Positions 14,331-22,669 of a DNA stretch of 36,431 nucleotides are shown here, one piece after another. The notes under the pieces are model-generated. The model was not told the origin of the DNA, did no database searches, and saw only the letters and a list, made by a program, of their open reading frames with translations. Positions within the stretch are counted from its first letter, which is position 1, and each line of letters begins with the position of its first letter. The translations under genes were made by a program, and so were the position numbers. Source of the DNA: JACRAO01 sp964490895 (GTDB lineage: Bacteria > Bdellovibrionota > UBA1018); NCBI GenBank assembly GCA_964490895.1, contig CAZBEI010000020.1:1-36431 (forward strand), written 5' to 3'.

Positions 14331-16592
14331 ATGATTCATCGCGTATCTTGCGAAGTTGGTGGTAAGACCTTATCCCTAGAAACTGGAAAACTGGCGAAAC
14401 AGGCCCATGGCTCTGTCTTAGTCAGCTTTGGAGACACCCGAGTCTTAGTGACCGTGTGTTGTGCATCAAAGCCTAAAGTGGGAGCTGATTTTTTTCCCAT
14501 GACGGTTGAGTTTTCAGAAAAATACTATGCAGCAGGGAAAATCCCAGGCAGTTTTTTTAGGCGTGAGGGCCGGCCCACACAAGAGGCGACTTTGTCGGCT
14601 CGAATGATTGATCGCCCCTTAAGACCTCTGTTTCCAGAGGGTTTTTACTACGACACTCAAATTGTAGCTACTGTGCTTTCGATTGACTTAGAAGCCGACG
14701 TAGACATCGCTGCTTCTGTTGGAGCTTCTGCAGCAGTGCATATTTCTGACATTCCATTTAATGGTCCCACGGCTGCCTGTTTAGTAGGGAGGGTGGACGG
14801 TCAGTATGTCATCAACCCCTCTTGGAATCAGATCGAAAAGGGACTCTCTGATTTAGATATTTTGGTGGCTGGCACTGAAAAAGCCATCATGATGGTCGAA
14901 GGAGGTGCTCAAGAAGTTCCCGAAGAAGAAGTTCTTGGGGCCATCTTAAAAGGGCACGAAGAGATTAAAAAAATGACCCAGATGATAGAGGAGTTAAGAC
15001 GCCTTTGTGGGAAGCCAAAACGGGAATTTCTGCCCCAAAAACCAGAGGTGACACTCAATACAAAGCTTGAAAAACTTGCAAAAAATGACGTCAAAAAAGC
15101 TTTAAAAATGAAAGAAAAAACGCTTCGTTATCAACTGTTAGAAAAAATTGAGAAAACGGCTTTAGAAACTCTGGTTCCAGCCTCTCTCAAAAAAGAGGAT
15201 CCAGAAAAAGCTGCAAAAATGGAGTTTGATACAAAATCCTCTTTTGAGCTCCTCAAGTACAATCTCATGCGAGAAATGATTTTGGACGAAAAAGTGAGAA
15301 TTGACGGCAGGGACACAAAAACTGTTCGGCCGATTTCTGTAGAGGCTGGGCTTTTGCCTCGAACCCATGGGAGTGGACTTTTTACCCGTGGAGAAACTCA
15401 GGTCTTGGCAACGGTCACTTTGGGTACGTCTGATGACGAACAGATTATCGACACCATGTTTCAAAAGGATATGAAAAAATTCATGCTTCACTACAATTTC
15501 CCTCCTTTCTCTGTAGGAGAAACAGGAAGAATGGGTGGAAATAGTCGGCGAGAAATTGGGCATGGAGCTTTGGCTGAGCGTTCGATCCTAGCGATGATGC
15601 CTGCTTACGAAAAATTTCCTTACACACTGAGAATTGTCTGTGAAACCCTGGAGAGCAACGGGTCTTCGTCGATGGGATCGGTATGTGCTTCTTCGATGGC
15701 TTTGATGGACGCTGGAGTTCCATTTCCTAAAGCGGTTGCTGGAATTGCCATGGGCTTAATTAAAGAAAAAGAGAAGGTGGCCATCCTCTCTGATATTTTA
15801 GGAGACGAAGACCACCTCGGCGATATGGATTTTAAAGTTGCTGGCACTGAAAAAGGGGTCACTGGAATTCAGATGGACATTAAAATAGAAGGGGTCGACG
15901 AAGCCATTATGAGAGAGGCTCTTGCGCAGGCTAGAGAGGGCAGACTCCATATTTTAGGCGAAATGGCCAAAGTCATTTCAGAACCTCGCAATGATCTCTC
16001 CAAATTTGCACCTCGAATTACCACGATCGAAGTTCCTGTAGATAAAATTAGAGAAGTTATTGGCAGTGGAGGAAAAGTCATCAAAGAAATCATTGCAAAA
16101 ACAGGATGTAAAATTGATATCCAAGACACCGGTAAAATCAACATTGCCAGCAACGATGGAGCGGCTGCACAGAGGGCCATTGACATCATTAAAGGCATTA
16201 TAGCCGAAGCAGAAGTTGGAAAAATATACAAAGGGATGGTTAAAAAGATTGTAGATTTTGGCGCCTTTGTCGGAGTGTTACCCAATCAAGACGGGCTTTT
16301 GCACATTTCCGAAATTGCCCATGAGAGAGTCAATAACGTCACAGATTACCTGAGAGAAGGGGACGAAATTGAGGTCAAAGTCATAGAAGTGGATCGGATG
16401 GGCAAAATCAGACTTTCTCGAAAGGTTCTGCTTCCAATGCCAGAAGGAGGGGTTGCGCCACAGCCCAGACCTCCCCGCAGCAGTGGTGGCGGTGGAAGTA
16501 GTGGCGGCGGCCAGCCTAGAGATAGTAGAGGAAGAGGCGGTTATGGTGGCGGAGGTGGTGGTGGAGGCACGCCAAGGCCATTTCCCACATAG
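14331..16592 (+). CDS. pnp: Polyribonucleotide nucleotidyltransferase (PNPase)
   Basis: A full-length PNPase of 753 residues: the phosphorolytic 3'-5' exoribonuclease of the RNA degradosome. The order is RNase PH domain 1 (about 10-220, with FFRREGRPTQEATLSARMIDRPLRPLFP), the helical linker, RNase PH domain 2 (about 320-545, with GETQVLATVTLG and DILGDEDHLGDMDFKVAGT), the KH domain (VIGSGGKVIKEIIAKTG) and the S1 domain (GMVKKIVDFGAFVGVLPNQDGLLH). Catalytic Asp residues of domain 2 are present. The C-terminal 45 or so residues are odd: rich in Gly, Arg and Pro (SRGRGGYGGGGGGGG), resembling RGG RNA-binding tails. GAGGA stands 9 nt before the ATG. It is co-directional with rpsO. Confidence 0.98.
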   Translation: MIHRVSCEVGGKTLSLETGKLAKQAHGSVLVSFGDTRVLVTVCCASKPKVGADFFPMTVEFSEKYYAAGKIPGSFFRREGRPTQEATLSARMIDRPLRPLFPEGFYYDTQIVATVLSIDLEADVDIAASVGASAAVHISDIPFNGPTAACLVGRVDGQYVINPSWNQIEKGLSDLDILVAGTEKAIMMVEGGAQEVPEEEVLGAILKGHEEIKKMTQMIEELRRLCGKPKREFLPQKPEVTLNTKLEKLAKNDVKKALKMKEKTLRYQLLEKIEKTALETLVPASLKKEDPEKAAKMEFDTKSSFELLKYNLMREMILDEKVRIDGRDTKTVRPISVEAGLLPRTHGSGLFTRGETQVLATVTLGTSDDEQIIDTMFQKDMKKFMLHYNFPPFSVGETGRMGGNSRREIGHGALAERSILAMMPAYEKFPYTLRIVCETLESNGSSSMGSVCASSMALMDAGVPFPKAVAGIAMGLIKEKEKVAILSDILGDEDHLGDMDFKVAGTEKGVTGIQMDIKIEGVDEAIMREALAQAREGRLHILGEMAKVISEPRNDLSKFAPRITTIEVPVDKIREVIGSGGKVIKEIIAKTGCKIDIQDTGKINIASNDGAAAQRAIDIIKGIIAEAEVGKIYKGMVKKIVDFGAFVGVLPNQDGLLHISEIAHERVNNVTDYLREGDEIEVKVIEVDRMGKIRLSRKVLLPMPEGGVAPQPRPPRSSGGGGSSGGGQPRDSRGRGGYGGGGGGGGTPRPFPT

Positions 16593-16848
16593 ATTTTGCT
16601 GACATAAACAAGTTTAGTTAATAAAAACTATTCCTGAGTGTTTTATTTTATTTTTTTATGTTGCATAGTTTAGCAGCCCTTGTTATAAGTCCTACGCTCC
16701 GCAAAACTGTTTTAGTCGGCTGCTTGATGCAAAGTAATCAAACAGCGGATCAAAGTAGTTTGAGATGCTTGGAGATTTTAAAACTGAGTCAAGAAGGCTT
16801 AGTTTGAACGAAGCCATGAAAGGCTTTAACGCTCTTGAAGGAGAGAAT

Positions 16849-17706
16849 ATGTATAAGAAAATAGTTTTCGGACTCAGCGGCCTTGGGCTCGTTGGGCTAG
16901 TGGCCGTTTCAGCTCCAAGCATTACATTGGCTGAAACACAGACTTCGACCACAACCCCTGCCGCTGCTGCTCCCAGTATCAAAGATGTCCTAGACATTAA
17001 GTATGTAAATAGGCTTGACGGTGCTGCAGTCACCAATCCACTTTCGAGCAGAGTACCTGATCTCAATGTGGGCCGAGGTTCTGAGACAGATCTTGTAAAT
17101 TTGGAAAATTACTTAGGCGTAGCTTACAAAGCAGCCCCAGACGTTCTATTGGGTGCGGTCATGAACTTTGCATTGTCGCCAGTTCAAAATCATGAATTTA
17201 CAATGAAAGATCCCTATCTCAAGGCTTCTCATGGCAAATTGATCAACTCAGGTGCATTTAATGTCTATGCCGATCTCAGACTTGGACCAGGTGTATCGAC
17301 TAAATCTAGAGCCAACAACCAAATGGCCTTTGTCATGTCAAAACAAAATACCACTTATGACATCCCAGACACACGATTGACTGTAGGTGCTATTACTTTG
17401 GCAAAAGTTAACCTTTTTAAGGGGTCTTTGCTGGATGGCCAAAAAGATCTTAACTTAGAGGCTTTTCCAAATGTGGGTTATAAAATCCTTCCAAATCTCT
17501 CTGCTGTCATGGGTTATGACATGAACGCATCCCATGTGAGAAGTAGCGGTGGTTTGGTTAGTGATGGAACCTCACTCCAACCTGGTATTGATTGGGATAT
17601 TACTCCTGCAATTAACTTCAATCCTTACTTAGATATCAAAACTGGAAACCGAATTGCTGCGGACACCACAACAATGGGGTTTTGGTTTACAGCTAGGCTT
17701 CTCTAA
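16849..17706 (+). CDS. Probable outer-membrane or secreted protein of unknown function
   Basis: A 285-residue protein with a signal peptide (MYKKIVFGLSGLGLVGLVAV, cut near SITLAE). The mature part has a Thr/Ala/Pro-rich stretch (about 30-40), then alternating strand-like segments and a C-terminal phenylalanine/aromatic end (MGFWFTARLL). This pattern fits a small beta-barrel of the outer membrane, but I recognise no family. The start at 16849 is set by AAGGAGA upstream; 28 codons of the open frame before it are probably not translated. A strong terminator follows. The 256-nt gap before it holds AT-rich sequence and a small GGCTT/AAGCC stem, with no gene seen. Confidence 0.7.
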   Translation: MYKKIVFGLSGLGLVGLVAVSAPSITLAETQTSTTTPAAAAPSIKDVLDIKYVNRLDGAAVTNPLSSRVPDLNVGRGSETDLVNLENYLGVAYKAAPDVLLGAVMNFALSPVQNHEFTMKDPYLKASHGKLINSGAFNVYADLRLGPGVSTKSRANNQMAFVMSKQNTTYDIPDTRLTVGAITLAKVNLFKGSLLDGQKDLNLEAFPNVGYKILPNLSAVMGYDMNASHVRSSGGLVSDGTSLQPGIDWDITPAINFNPYLDIKTGNRIAADTTTMGFWFTARLL

Positions 17707-17742
17707 AACTAAGCTGTTTTGTTAAGGGTATTCTTTAACGCT

Positions 17743-17775
17743 AAGCACCAAGCCGTAAGGCTTGGTGCTTTTTTT
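17743..17775 (+). terminator. Strong rho-independent terminator
   Basis: AAGCACCAAGCC (17743-17754), a GTAA loop and GGCTTGGTGCTT (17759-17770) form a perfect 12-bp stem followed by a run of T. It ends the outer-membrane protein transcript. Confidence 0.93.
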
Positions 17776-17813
17776 ATGCACGAAAATCATAAGTATTTTA
17801 CAATAGTAAGACT

Positions 17814-18722
17814 ATGTCTGTAAGCGCCGCTGTAACCAATAAGGGGGAGTGGTTTCTTAAAATCGGGCACCACTCGGTCGGTCCTCTCCCTATCGAAGAA
17901 GTCCAATCTCTTTTTCAAACGGGCGACATTCAGCCCCTCCACCAGCTCACCTCAGTAGAAATCAAAGGAGAGTGGATTGTTGCAAAAGATTTGATTTTAG
18001 CTTTAAAGCAAATGAGAGAACTAGAAATAAAAAAACAAACAGAACAACAAAAATCTACTCTGCAAGCAACTTCTCAGGCCCAAAGTCTAAACTTCAAGGC
18101 TCCACTACGACCTTTGGATATTGGAAAAATGTCCGAAACAAAACCCAATCCAGCCTATGACCCCACAGTGAGTCTTTTTGATACACTCCAGGCTGTAAAA
18201 GAAAAAAAATCTAATGTCCGCATTGTTGTCCCCATGCAGTCTCAACCGAGTTTATACAATACGCTAAAAAGTCATATGACTTCTCAAACTTGGCTTATTT
18301 TGCTTCTTGTTTTAGTGCTGATCTTTGCTTCTTTTGGAGTTTTAAAACTTTTAGAGCAAACTTTAAAACCCATTCCGGTGCATAAAACTCTGATCGAATC
18401 TACAGCGGTAGAAACTCAAACAAAGCCCGGAGCCCCAGCTCATCCAAAACCCGTGTCCGTGACAGCTCCTAAAGCAAATGTAACCCCCTACCGACCCCAA
18501 CCGGCTCATATTAAGCCTGTACTACCTCCGACTAAGTTGACTCCACCCCCCCCCTCGCTAGAAGAAGAAAAAAGGGATGACGACCGAAATAGAGACGAAA
18601 ATCAAAACCTACAGGACAACGCAGTGGCTCCCCCTGAAAATGGCCCCGCTCATGACTCCCGTGACCCAAGAGATGAACAAAACCTGAACAATAATGAGCC
18701 ACAGCCAAATAATCCATATTAA
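17814..18722 (+). CDS. GYF_2-domain protein with one membrane helix and a proline-rich tail
   Basis: Residues 12-62 form a GYF_2 (DUF4339-like) domain: GEWFLKIGHHSVGPLPIEEV, then LFQTGDIQP and GEWI. A charged linker follows, then a single membrane helix (about 160-182, WLILLLVLVLIFASFGVLKLL), so the GYF domain is cytoplasmic. The outer part is disordered, rich in Pro early and Asp/Glu/Asn late (PPPPSLEEEKRDDDRNRDEN). GYF domains bind proline-rich peptides. Domain order resembles the GltJ/AgmX group of gliding-motility proteins but the TonB-like end is absent. A TACAAT box ends 9 nt before the ATG, suggesting a very short leader. It lies 41 nt before tmk. Function unknown. Confidence 0.7.
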   Translation: MSVSAAVTNKGEWFLKIGHHSVGPLPIEEVQSLFQTGDIQPLHQLTSVEIKGEWIVAKDLILALKQMRELEIKKQTEQQKSTLQATSQAQSLNFKAPLRPLDIGKMSETKPNPAYDPTVSLFDTLQAVKEKKSNVRIVVPMQSQPSLYNTLKSHMTSQTWLILLLVLVLIFASFGVLKLLEQTLKPIPVHKTLIESTAVETQTKPGAPAHPKPVSVTAPKANVTPYRPQPAHIKPVLPPTKLTPPPPSLEEEKRDDDRNRDENQNLQDNAVAPPENGPAHDSRDPRDEQNLNNNEPQPNNPY

Positions 18723-18763
18723 GATTGATTTCTCTCATCTTTTAAGTAATTCGATATACTACC

Positions 18764-19396
18764 GTGTCGTGCAATTTAGGCGTATTCATCACTTTCGAAG
18801 GTACTGAGGGAACTGGAAAATCTACTCTTATCAAAAATCTGGCCAAAAAACTGAGAGAGAAGTCCGTGCCCGTCCTGCTCACCAGAGAGCCTGGTGGAAC
18901 GCCTTTGGCAGAAAAGATTAGAAAGATCTTACTCAATGACGTGATGCCCCCCTGGTGTGAACTTTTCTTGTACGAAGCTGCGAGAGCAGATCACGTCACT
19001 CACAAAATCGTGCCAGCACTAAAAGCAGGGAAAATTATTTTATGTGATCGTTTTACAGACTCCTCTCTTGCCTATCAGGGGTATGCCCGCGGATTGCCTT
19101 GGAATGAAGTAAAAAAATTAAATGACTTAGCTACCCAGAAGCTTAGGCCTCATCTCCATATCTTTTTAGACCTCCCTGTCTCCATAGGCCTGAAGCGTGC
19201 AAAAATCCAAACGCGTTTTGAGAAAGAGGGCCTTCAGTTTCAAAGAAAGGTGAGAAACGGATTTCAAAAAGCCTACCTAGAAAATAAAAAAAAGTGGATA
19301 AAATTTAATGTTCAAAACTATTCTAGAGCTGAATTGTGCGCGGTTGTCTTAAAACAGATTTTAAAGGCGAAAGAAATTTCGAAAAAAATTAAATGA
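18764..19396 (+). CDS. tmk: Thymidylate kinase
   Basis: Phosphorylates dTMP to dTDP for DNA synthesis. The 210-residue protein has the P-loop FEGTEGTGKST (residues 11-21), the LTREPGGTPLAEKIR motif that binds the nucleotide, and the DRFTDSSLAYQGYARGL motif. These are the standard TMPK signatures. The start is GTG at 18764; no in-frame ATG exists nearby and no Shine-Dalgarno is visible. A TATACT box ends 3 nt before the GTG, so the message may be leaderless or the gene may be read from upstream. It overlaps holB by 4 nt (ATGA), so the pair is translationally coupled. Confidence 0.93.
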   Translation: MSCNLGVFITFEGTEGTGKSTLIKNLAKKLREKSVPVLLTREPGGTPLAEKIRKILLNDVMPPWCELFLYEAARADHVTHKIVPALKAGKIILCDRFTDSSLAYQGYARGLPWNEVKKLNDLATQKLRPHLHIFLDLPVSIGLKRAKIQTRFEKEGLQFQRKVRNGFQKAYLENKKKWIKFNVQNYSRAELCAVVLKQILKAKEISKKIK

Positions 19397-20436
19397 CAAA
19401 ATCAGTCGAACTACGCCCGATTCTGCCCTTGCCTAAGATTTTACTGAATCATCATTTAGAAAACCTATCACCCATTCTAAACCAATGGACCGAGCCCTCA
19501 AAAATCCCTCCAGTCATGCTGCTCACAGGTGTTACTGGAATTGGAAAACGCTCGGTGGTCCACTATCTTGCCCAAGGATTGCTTTGTGAAAACTCAAAAT
19601 TTTCAGACCCCTGTGGGGCTTGCTCAAACTGTCAAAGAGCCTTAAAAAACACATGGATTGATTTTACAGAAATTTCTTCGGAAACGTCTTCAATAACCTC
19701 TGGCGAAGAAGCTCCAGAAGAAAAAAAATCAAGGACATTGAAAATTGAACAATTTAGAAACTTAAAAGAAACTCTAGGTTTTGGGGCTTACCAAAGTACT
19801 TTTAGAGTCATCCACATCCATAATGCCGAGCAAATGACTCCTCAGGCTGCTAACTCCCTGCTGAAATTTTTAGAAGAACCCCCCAAGGGATGGGTCTTAT
19901 TTCTCACTGCAAGCGATCCCACCTTGCTTTTGCCCACTTTGGTTTCCCGCTGCCAAATGTTGCGTCTAAAGCCACTTTCTACTGCCCTTTTAGAAAAAAT
20001 ATTAGAGGAAAATAACCTTTCTGTTGAGCGCATTCCCATTGCAGCCAGGCTTGCACAAGGGAGTTGGAAAAAAGCGCTCACTCTTTGCTCGAATGCTTCG
20101 TGGGAAAGTAGGCAAAATCTGTTTTATTTTTTGAAAAATCCAAGCCAACAACTCGTCCCTTTTTTAGAGTCGTGTGCAAAAGATCCAAAGAACTTTGAAT
20201 TTGTTTTAGATTGTCTTGAGCAGGTTCTAGATGATCTTATTGGTTTCTCGATTAAAAAAGACAGCTGTAAAAATCTTGATCAAAGAGAAATTTTATTAGA
20301 ACTGGCAGAAAAAATAAAGTTTGACCCCATTCGTTACCATGCGCGAATTTGCAAAGCTCGAGCCGAAGCTCAAACGCCTGTAAACCGAAAAATTTTAATT
20401 CAAGATCTACTTTTTCCTTGGCTTGATTCAAAATGA
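19393..20436 (+). CDS. holB: DNA polymerase III subunit delta'
   Basis: The clamp-loader subunit, 347 residues. The N-terminal AAA+ domain has a P-loop (GVTGIGKRS), the zinc module CGACSNCQRA and the PQAANSLLKFLEEPP motif, followed by the TLVSRCQ sensor region (SRC). The C-terminal collar region is weakly conserved. The tmk-holB order is widespread in bacteria. An acidic insert (SITSGEEAPEEKKSRT) before the KIEQFR segment is longer than usual. It starts inside the tmk stop (ATGA) and its own stop overlaps the next ABC gene in the same way, so the transporter operon may be transcribed with holB. Confidence 0.9.
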   Translation: MTKSVELRPILPLPKILLNHHLENLSPILNQWTEPSKIPPVMLLTGVTGIGKRSVVHYLAQGLLCENSKFSDPCGACSNCQRALKNTWIDFTEISSETSSITSGEEAPEEKKSRTLKIEQFRNLKETLGFGAYQSTFRVIHIHNAEQMTPQAANSLLKFLEEPPKGWVLFLTASDPTLLLPTLVSRCQMLRLKPLSTALLEKILEENNLSVERIPIAARLAQGSWKKALTLCSNASWESRQNLFYFLKNPSQQLVPFLESCAKDPKNFEFVLDCLEQVLDDLIGFSIKKDSCKNLDQREILLELAEKIKFDPIRYHARICKARAEAQTPVNRKILIQDLLFPWLDSK

Positions 20437-21131
20437 TAGAACTTCAGAAAATTGGAAAAAAATTTGATCAAACTTGGATTTTTAGAAAAATTTCTCTTCT
20501 TGTAGAAGATCAAGAGTCCATCGTCATCATGGGCCCTTCGGGTAGCGGCAAAACAACTCTCCTAAAAATCATCGCGGGTTTGCTCGACTCAGAAGAGGGT
20601 AAACTAGAATTGGACGACACAAATATGGGAATGGTTTTTCAAAAAAATGCACTTTTTGATTCCTTGACAGCGATGGAAAATCTTTTACTGCCACTTCAGG
20701 AATGCAGCCATATCGAGGAAGCTCAAGCCAAACAAGAAGCTCGTCGTTATTTAAACGAAGTCGGACTTTTGGACGTCGAATCTCTTTACCCAAATGAGCT
20801 CTCAGGAGGAATGCAAAAAAGGTTAGGCATTGCTCGAGCTCTGATTTTAAAACCGAAGATTTTACTTTGCGATGATCCGACAGCTGGATTAGATCCCATC
20901 ACTTCTAGAAAAATCGGAGAGCTTCTTCTAAAGTTAAAAACCCTTTACAAAACAACATTGCTCACCATGACCAATGACTTGCAAAGAGCTTTTCAGCTTG
21001 CAGATCGACTGTATGTGCTTGCTCAAGGAAAACTCCATGGAGGCGCTCCCAAAGAACAAATCCTAGCGTCAAAGGACCCTCTTATTTCTCAGTTTATAAA
21101 AGGTTTAAGTACGGGGCCTCTTACATCATGA
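20433..21131 (+). CDS. MlaF-like ABC ATPase 1 of an MCE transporter, degenerate ATP-binding half
   Basis: A 232-residue nucleotide-binding domain of the Mla/Mce group. Walker A (GPSGSGKTT, 34-42), Q-loop (Gln70) and signature (LSGGM, 123-127) are intact. Two catalytic residues are not: the Walker B end is CDDPTAGLD, so the usual catalytic Glu is Asp148, and the H-loop reads TMTND with Asn181 in place of His. Both changes are known to slow or abolish hydrolysis in ABC proteins. It would bind ATP but probably not hydrolyse it well at its own site, while lending a good signature motif to its partner. The partner is the next gene. It starts in the holB stop (ATGA). See the finding on asymmetry. 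Confidence 0.9.
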   Translation: MIELQKIGKKFDQTWIFRKISLLVEDQESIVIMGPSGSGKTTLLKIIAGLLDSEEGKLELDDTNMGMVFQKNALFDSLTAMENLLLPLQECSHIEEAQAKQEARRYLNEVGLLDVESLYPNELSGGMQKRLGIARALILKPKILLCDDPTAGLDPITSRKIGELLLKLKTLYKTTLLTMTNDLQRAFQLADRLYVLAQGKLHGGAPKEQILASKDPLISQFIKGLSTGPLTS

Positions 21132-21871
21132 GTATTCGTTTTGAAAACATTACTAAATCTTTTGGCTCAAAAAATATTTTAAAAAACCTTTCTTTTGAGA
21201 TTAAAGAAGCCGAAGTGTTTTTTATTATTGGAAAAAGTGGAGTCGGAAAGTCAGTGACCTTAAAACAAATCGTAGGTTTGATAAAACCCGACAGTGGCGA
21301 AATCTACGTGCACGAAAGACCTCTCAGTGCACTGGAGGGTGACGAACTTGCATTTCACCGCCAATCTTGCGGGATGGTTTTTCAGCAGCCTGCTCTTTTA
21401 GATTTTTTGACTGTGCGTGAAAATATCTCTTTTGGATTAATGAAAAAAAAGCTTTCGGACGTTGAAATCGCAGAAAAAGTTCTAGAAAAATTAAAATTGG
21501 TTCACTTAAACGAAGACCTCTTGCCCCTGTATCCGTCCAAAATATCTTTTGGAATGCAAAAAAGAGTTGCGATTGCAAGGACTTTGGCGCCTGAGCCCTC
21601 TATTCTTCTCTTTGATGAACCCACAACGAGTCTAGACCCCATGGCTAAGAATGCAATCAATGGCCTAATTTTCGAACTTTCGCGAACCCTTCGGGTCACC
21701 AGTGTCGTTGTGTCTCATGACATGGATTGTGCTCTTAAAATTGCAGATCGGATTTTAGTTTTAGAAAAAGGCGAAATTCTTGCCTTAGGAAGTCCTTCTG
21801 AGATCAAAAAATCAAAAAATAGTATGATCCAAAGTTTTTTAATGGAAACAGAGCATGATTCAGTATTTTAA
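21128..21871 (+). CDS. MlaF-like ABC ATPase 2 of an MCE transporter, intact catalytic site but altered signature
   Basis: A 247-residue nucleotide-binding domain. Walker A is GKSGVGKSV, Walker B LLFDEPTTSLD with the catalytic Glu164, and the H-loop VVSHDM with His197, all canonical. The signature is KISFGM (139-143) where LSGGM is expected: the first Gly is Phe. The YPSKISFGMQKRVAIARTLA block is otherwise aligned with the first ATPase. The overlap with the preceding ORF is ATGA and with the permease 17 nt. Position and family suggest it forms a heterodimer with the first ATPase, giving one good and one broken ATP site. Its role is to drive lipid transfer by the MlaE-type permeases. Confidence 0.9.
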   Translation: MSIRFENITKSFGSKNILKNLSFEIKEAEVFFIIGKSGVGKSVTLKQIVGLIKPDSGEIYVHERPLSALEGDELAFHRQSCGMVFQQPALLDFLTVRENISFGLMKKKLSDVEIAEKVLEKLKLVHLNEDLLPLYPSKISFGMQKRVAIARTLAPEPSILLFDEPTTSLDPMAKNAINGLIFELSRTLRVTSVVVSHDMDCALKIADRILVLEKGEILALGSPSEIKKSKNSMIQSFLMETEHDSVF

Positions 21872-22667
21872 AAAATCTCTGCATGATTTTTTCTATGAAA
21901 TAGGTGGGATCACTTTTTTCTTTGTCAATACAATGAAAACATTCAAAGCTCTCTTAAGAGAAGAAAGTCCAAATTTAAAACCGATCACCAAACAAATGTC
22001 GCAAGTTTTAACAAGGTCTCTTTCTACTGTTCTCTTGGCAGGAGTTTTTGTCGGAGCTATTTTAGTTTTACAATTTAATCTGATGCTAAAAAATTACGAT
22101 GCACAAGTTTTTTTGGGTGGCTTGACTACTTCTGCATTGGTGAGAGAAATTGGGCCACTTCTCATCTCTTTTTTACTCGCAGGGAAAATCGGAGCATTTT
22201 CGGCTGCAGAATTAGGCACCATGAGAGTGACCGATCAAATTGACGCCATCGAGTGCTTGGGGGTCAACTCCATCGAATACTTGATTGTACCGAGAATGGT
22301 AGCCATCATTATATCTAATCTTTTTTTGCTTATTTTAGGGCTTATTGTGAGCATCTTAAGTGCGATGATATTGGCCCATTTTTTTTGTGGGATTAACTTC
22401 TTGAGATTTGCTTCCAGCATTCCTCGATTTACAGGATTCTGGACCGTGACTTCTGGCTTTCTTAAGTCTTTGGTCTATAGCAGCATTGTGGCTGCAGTTT
22501 CGTCCTATAAAGGATACACCGCCACTGGAGGTGCACGGGGAGTCGGAAAGGCAGTCACACAAGCATCTATTTTTATTTGCTTTTATCTCGTGATTGCCAA
22601 TTTTCTAACAAGTTATTTTTTGGATTTTATTTATGATATCGGAAACTTAATTTTTGGGGTGTATTAA
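21855..22667 (+). CDS. MlaE-family permease 1
   Basis: The membrane subunit of the MCE transporter, 270 residues, about five to six helices. The family block is clear: VREIGPLLISFLLAGKIGAF, then SAAELGTMRVTDQIDAIECL and SIEYLIVPRMVA. The EQIDA-type loop is the coupling motif that contacts the ATPase. A longer N-terminal segment than in E. coli MlaE is amphipathic. It overlaps ATPase 2 by 17 nt and ends 2 nt before a second, different MlaE paralogue. Known MlaE works as a homodimer; two unlike copies in one operon suggest a heterodimer here (inference). Confidence 0.92.
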   Translation: MIQYFKKSLHDFFYEIGGITFFFVNTMKTFKALLREESPNLKPITKQMSQVLTRSLSTVLLAGVFVGAILVLQFNLMLKNYDAQVFLGGLTTSALVREIGPLLISFLLAGKIGAFSAAELGTMRVTDQIDAIECLGVNSIEYLIVPRMVAIIISNLFLLILGLIVSILSAMILAHFFCGINFLRFASSIPRFTGFWTVTSGFLKSLVYSSIVAAVSSYKGYTATGGARGVGKAVTQASIFICFYLVIANFLTSYFLDFIYDIGNLIFGVY

Positions 22668-22669
22668 TA

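Noticed and set aside
15162..15563. 133-codon minus-strand frame within pnp
   Set aside because: Antisense of a strongly conserved PNPase region; no start signal or family resemblance.
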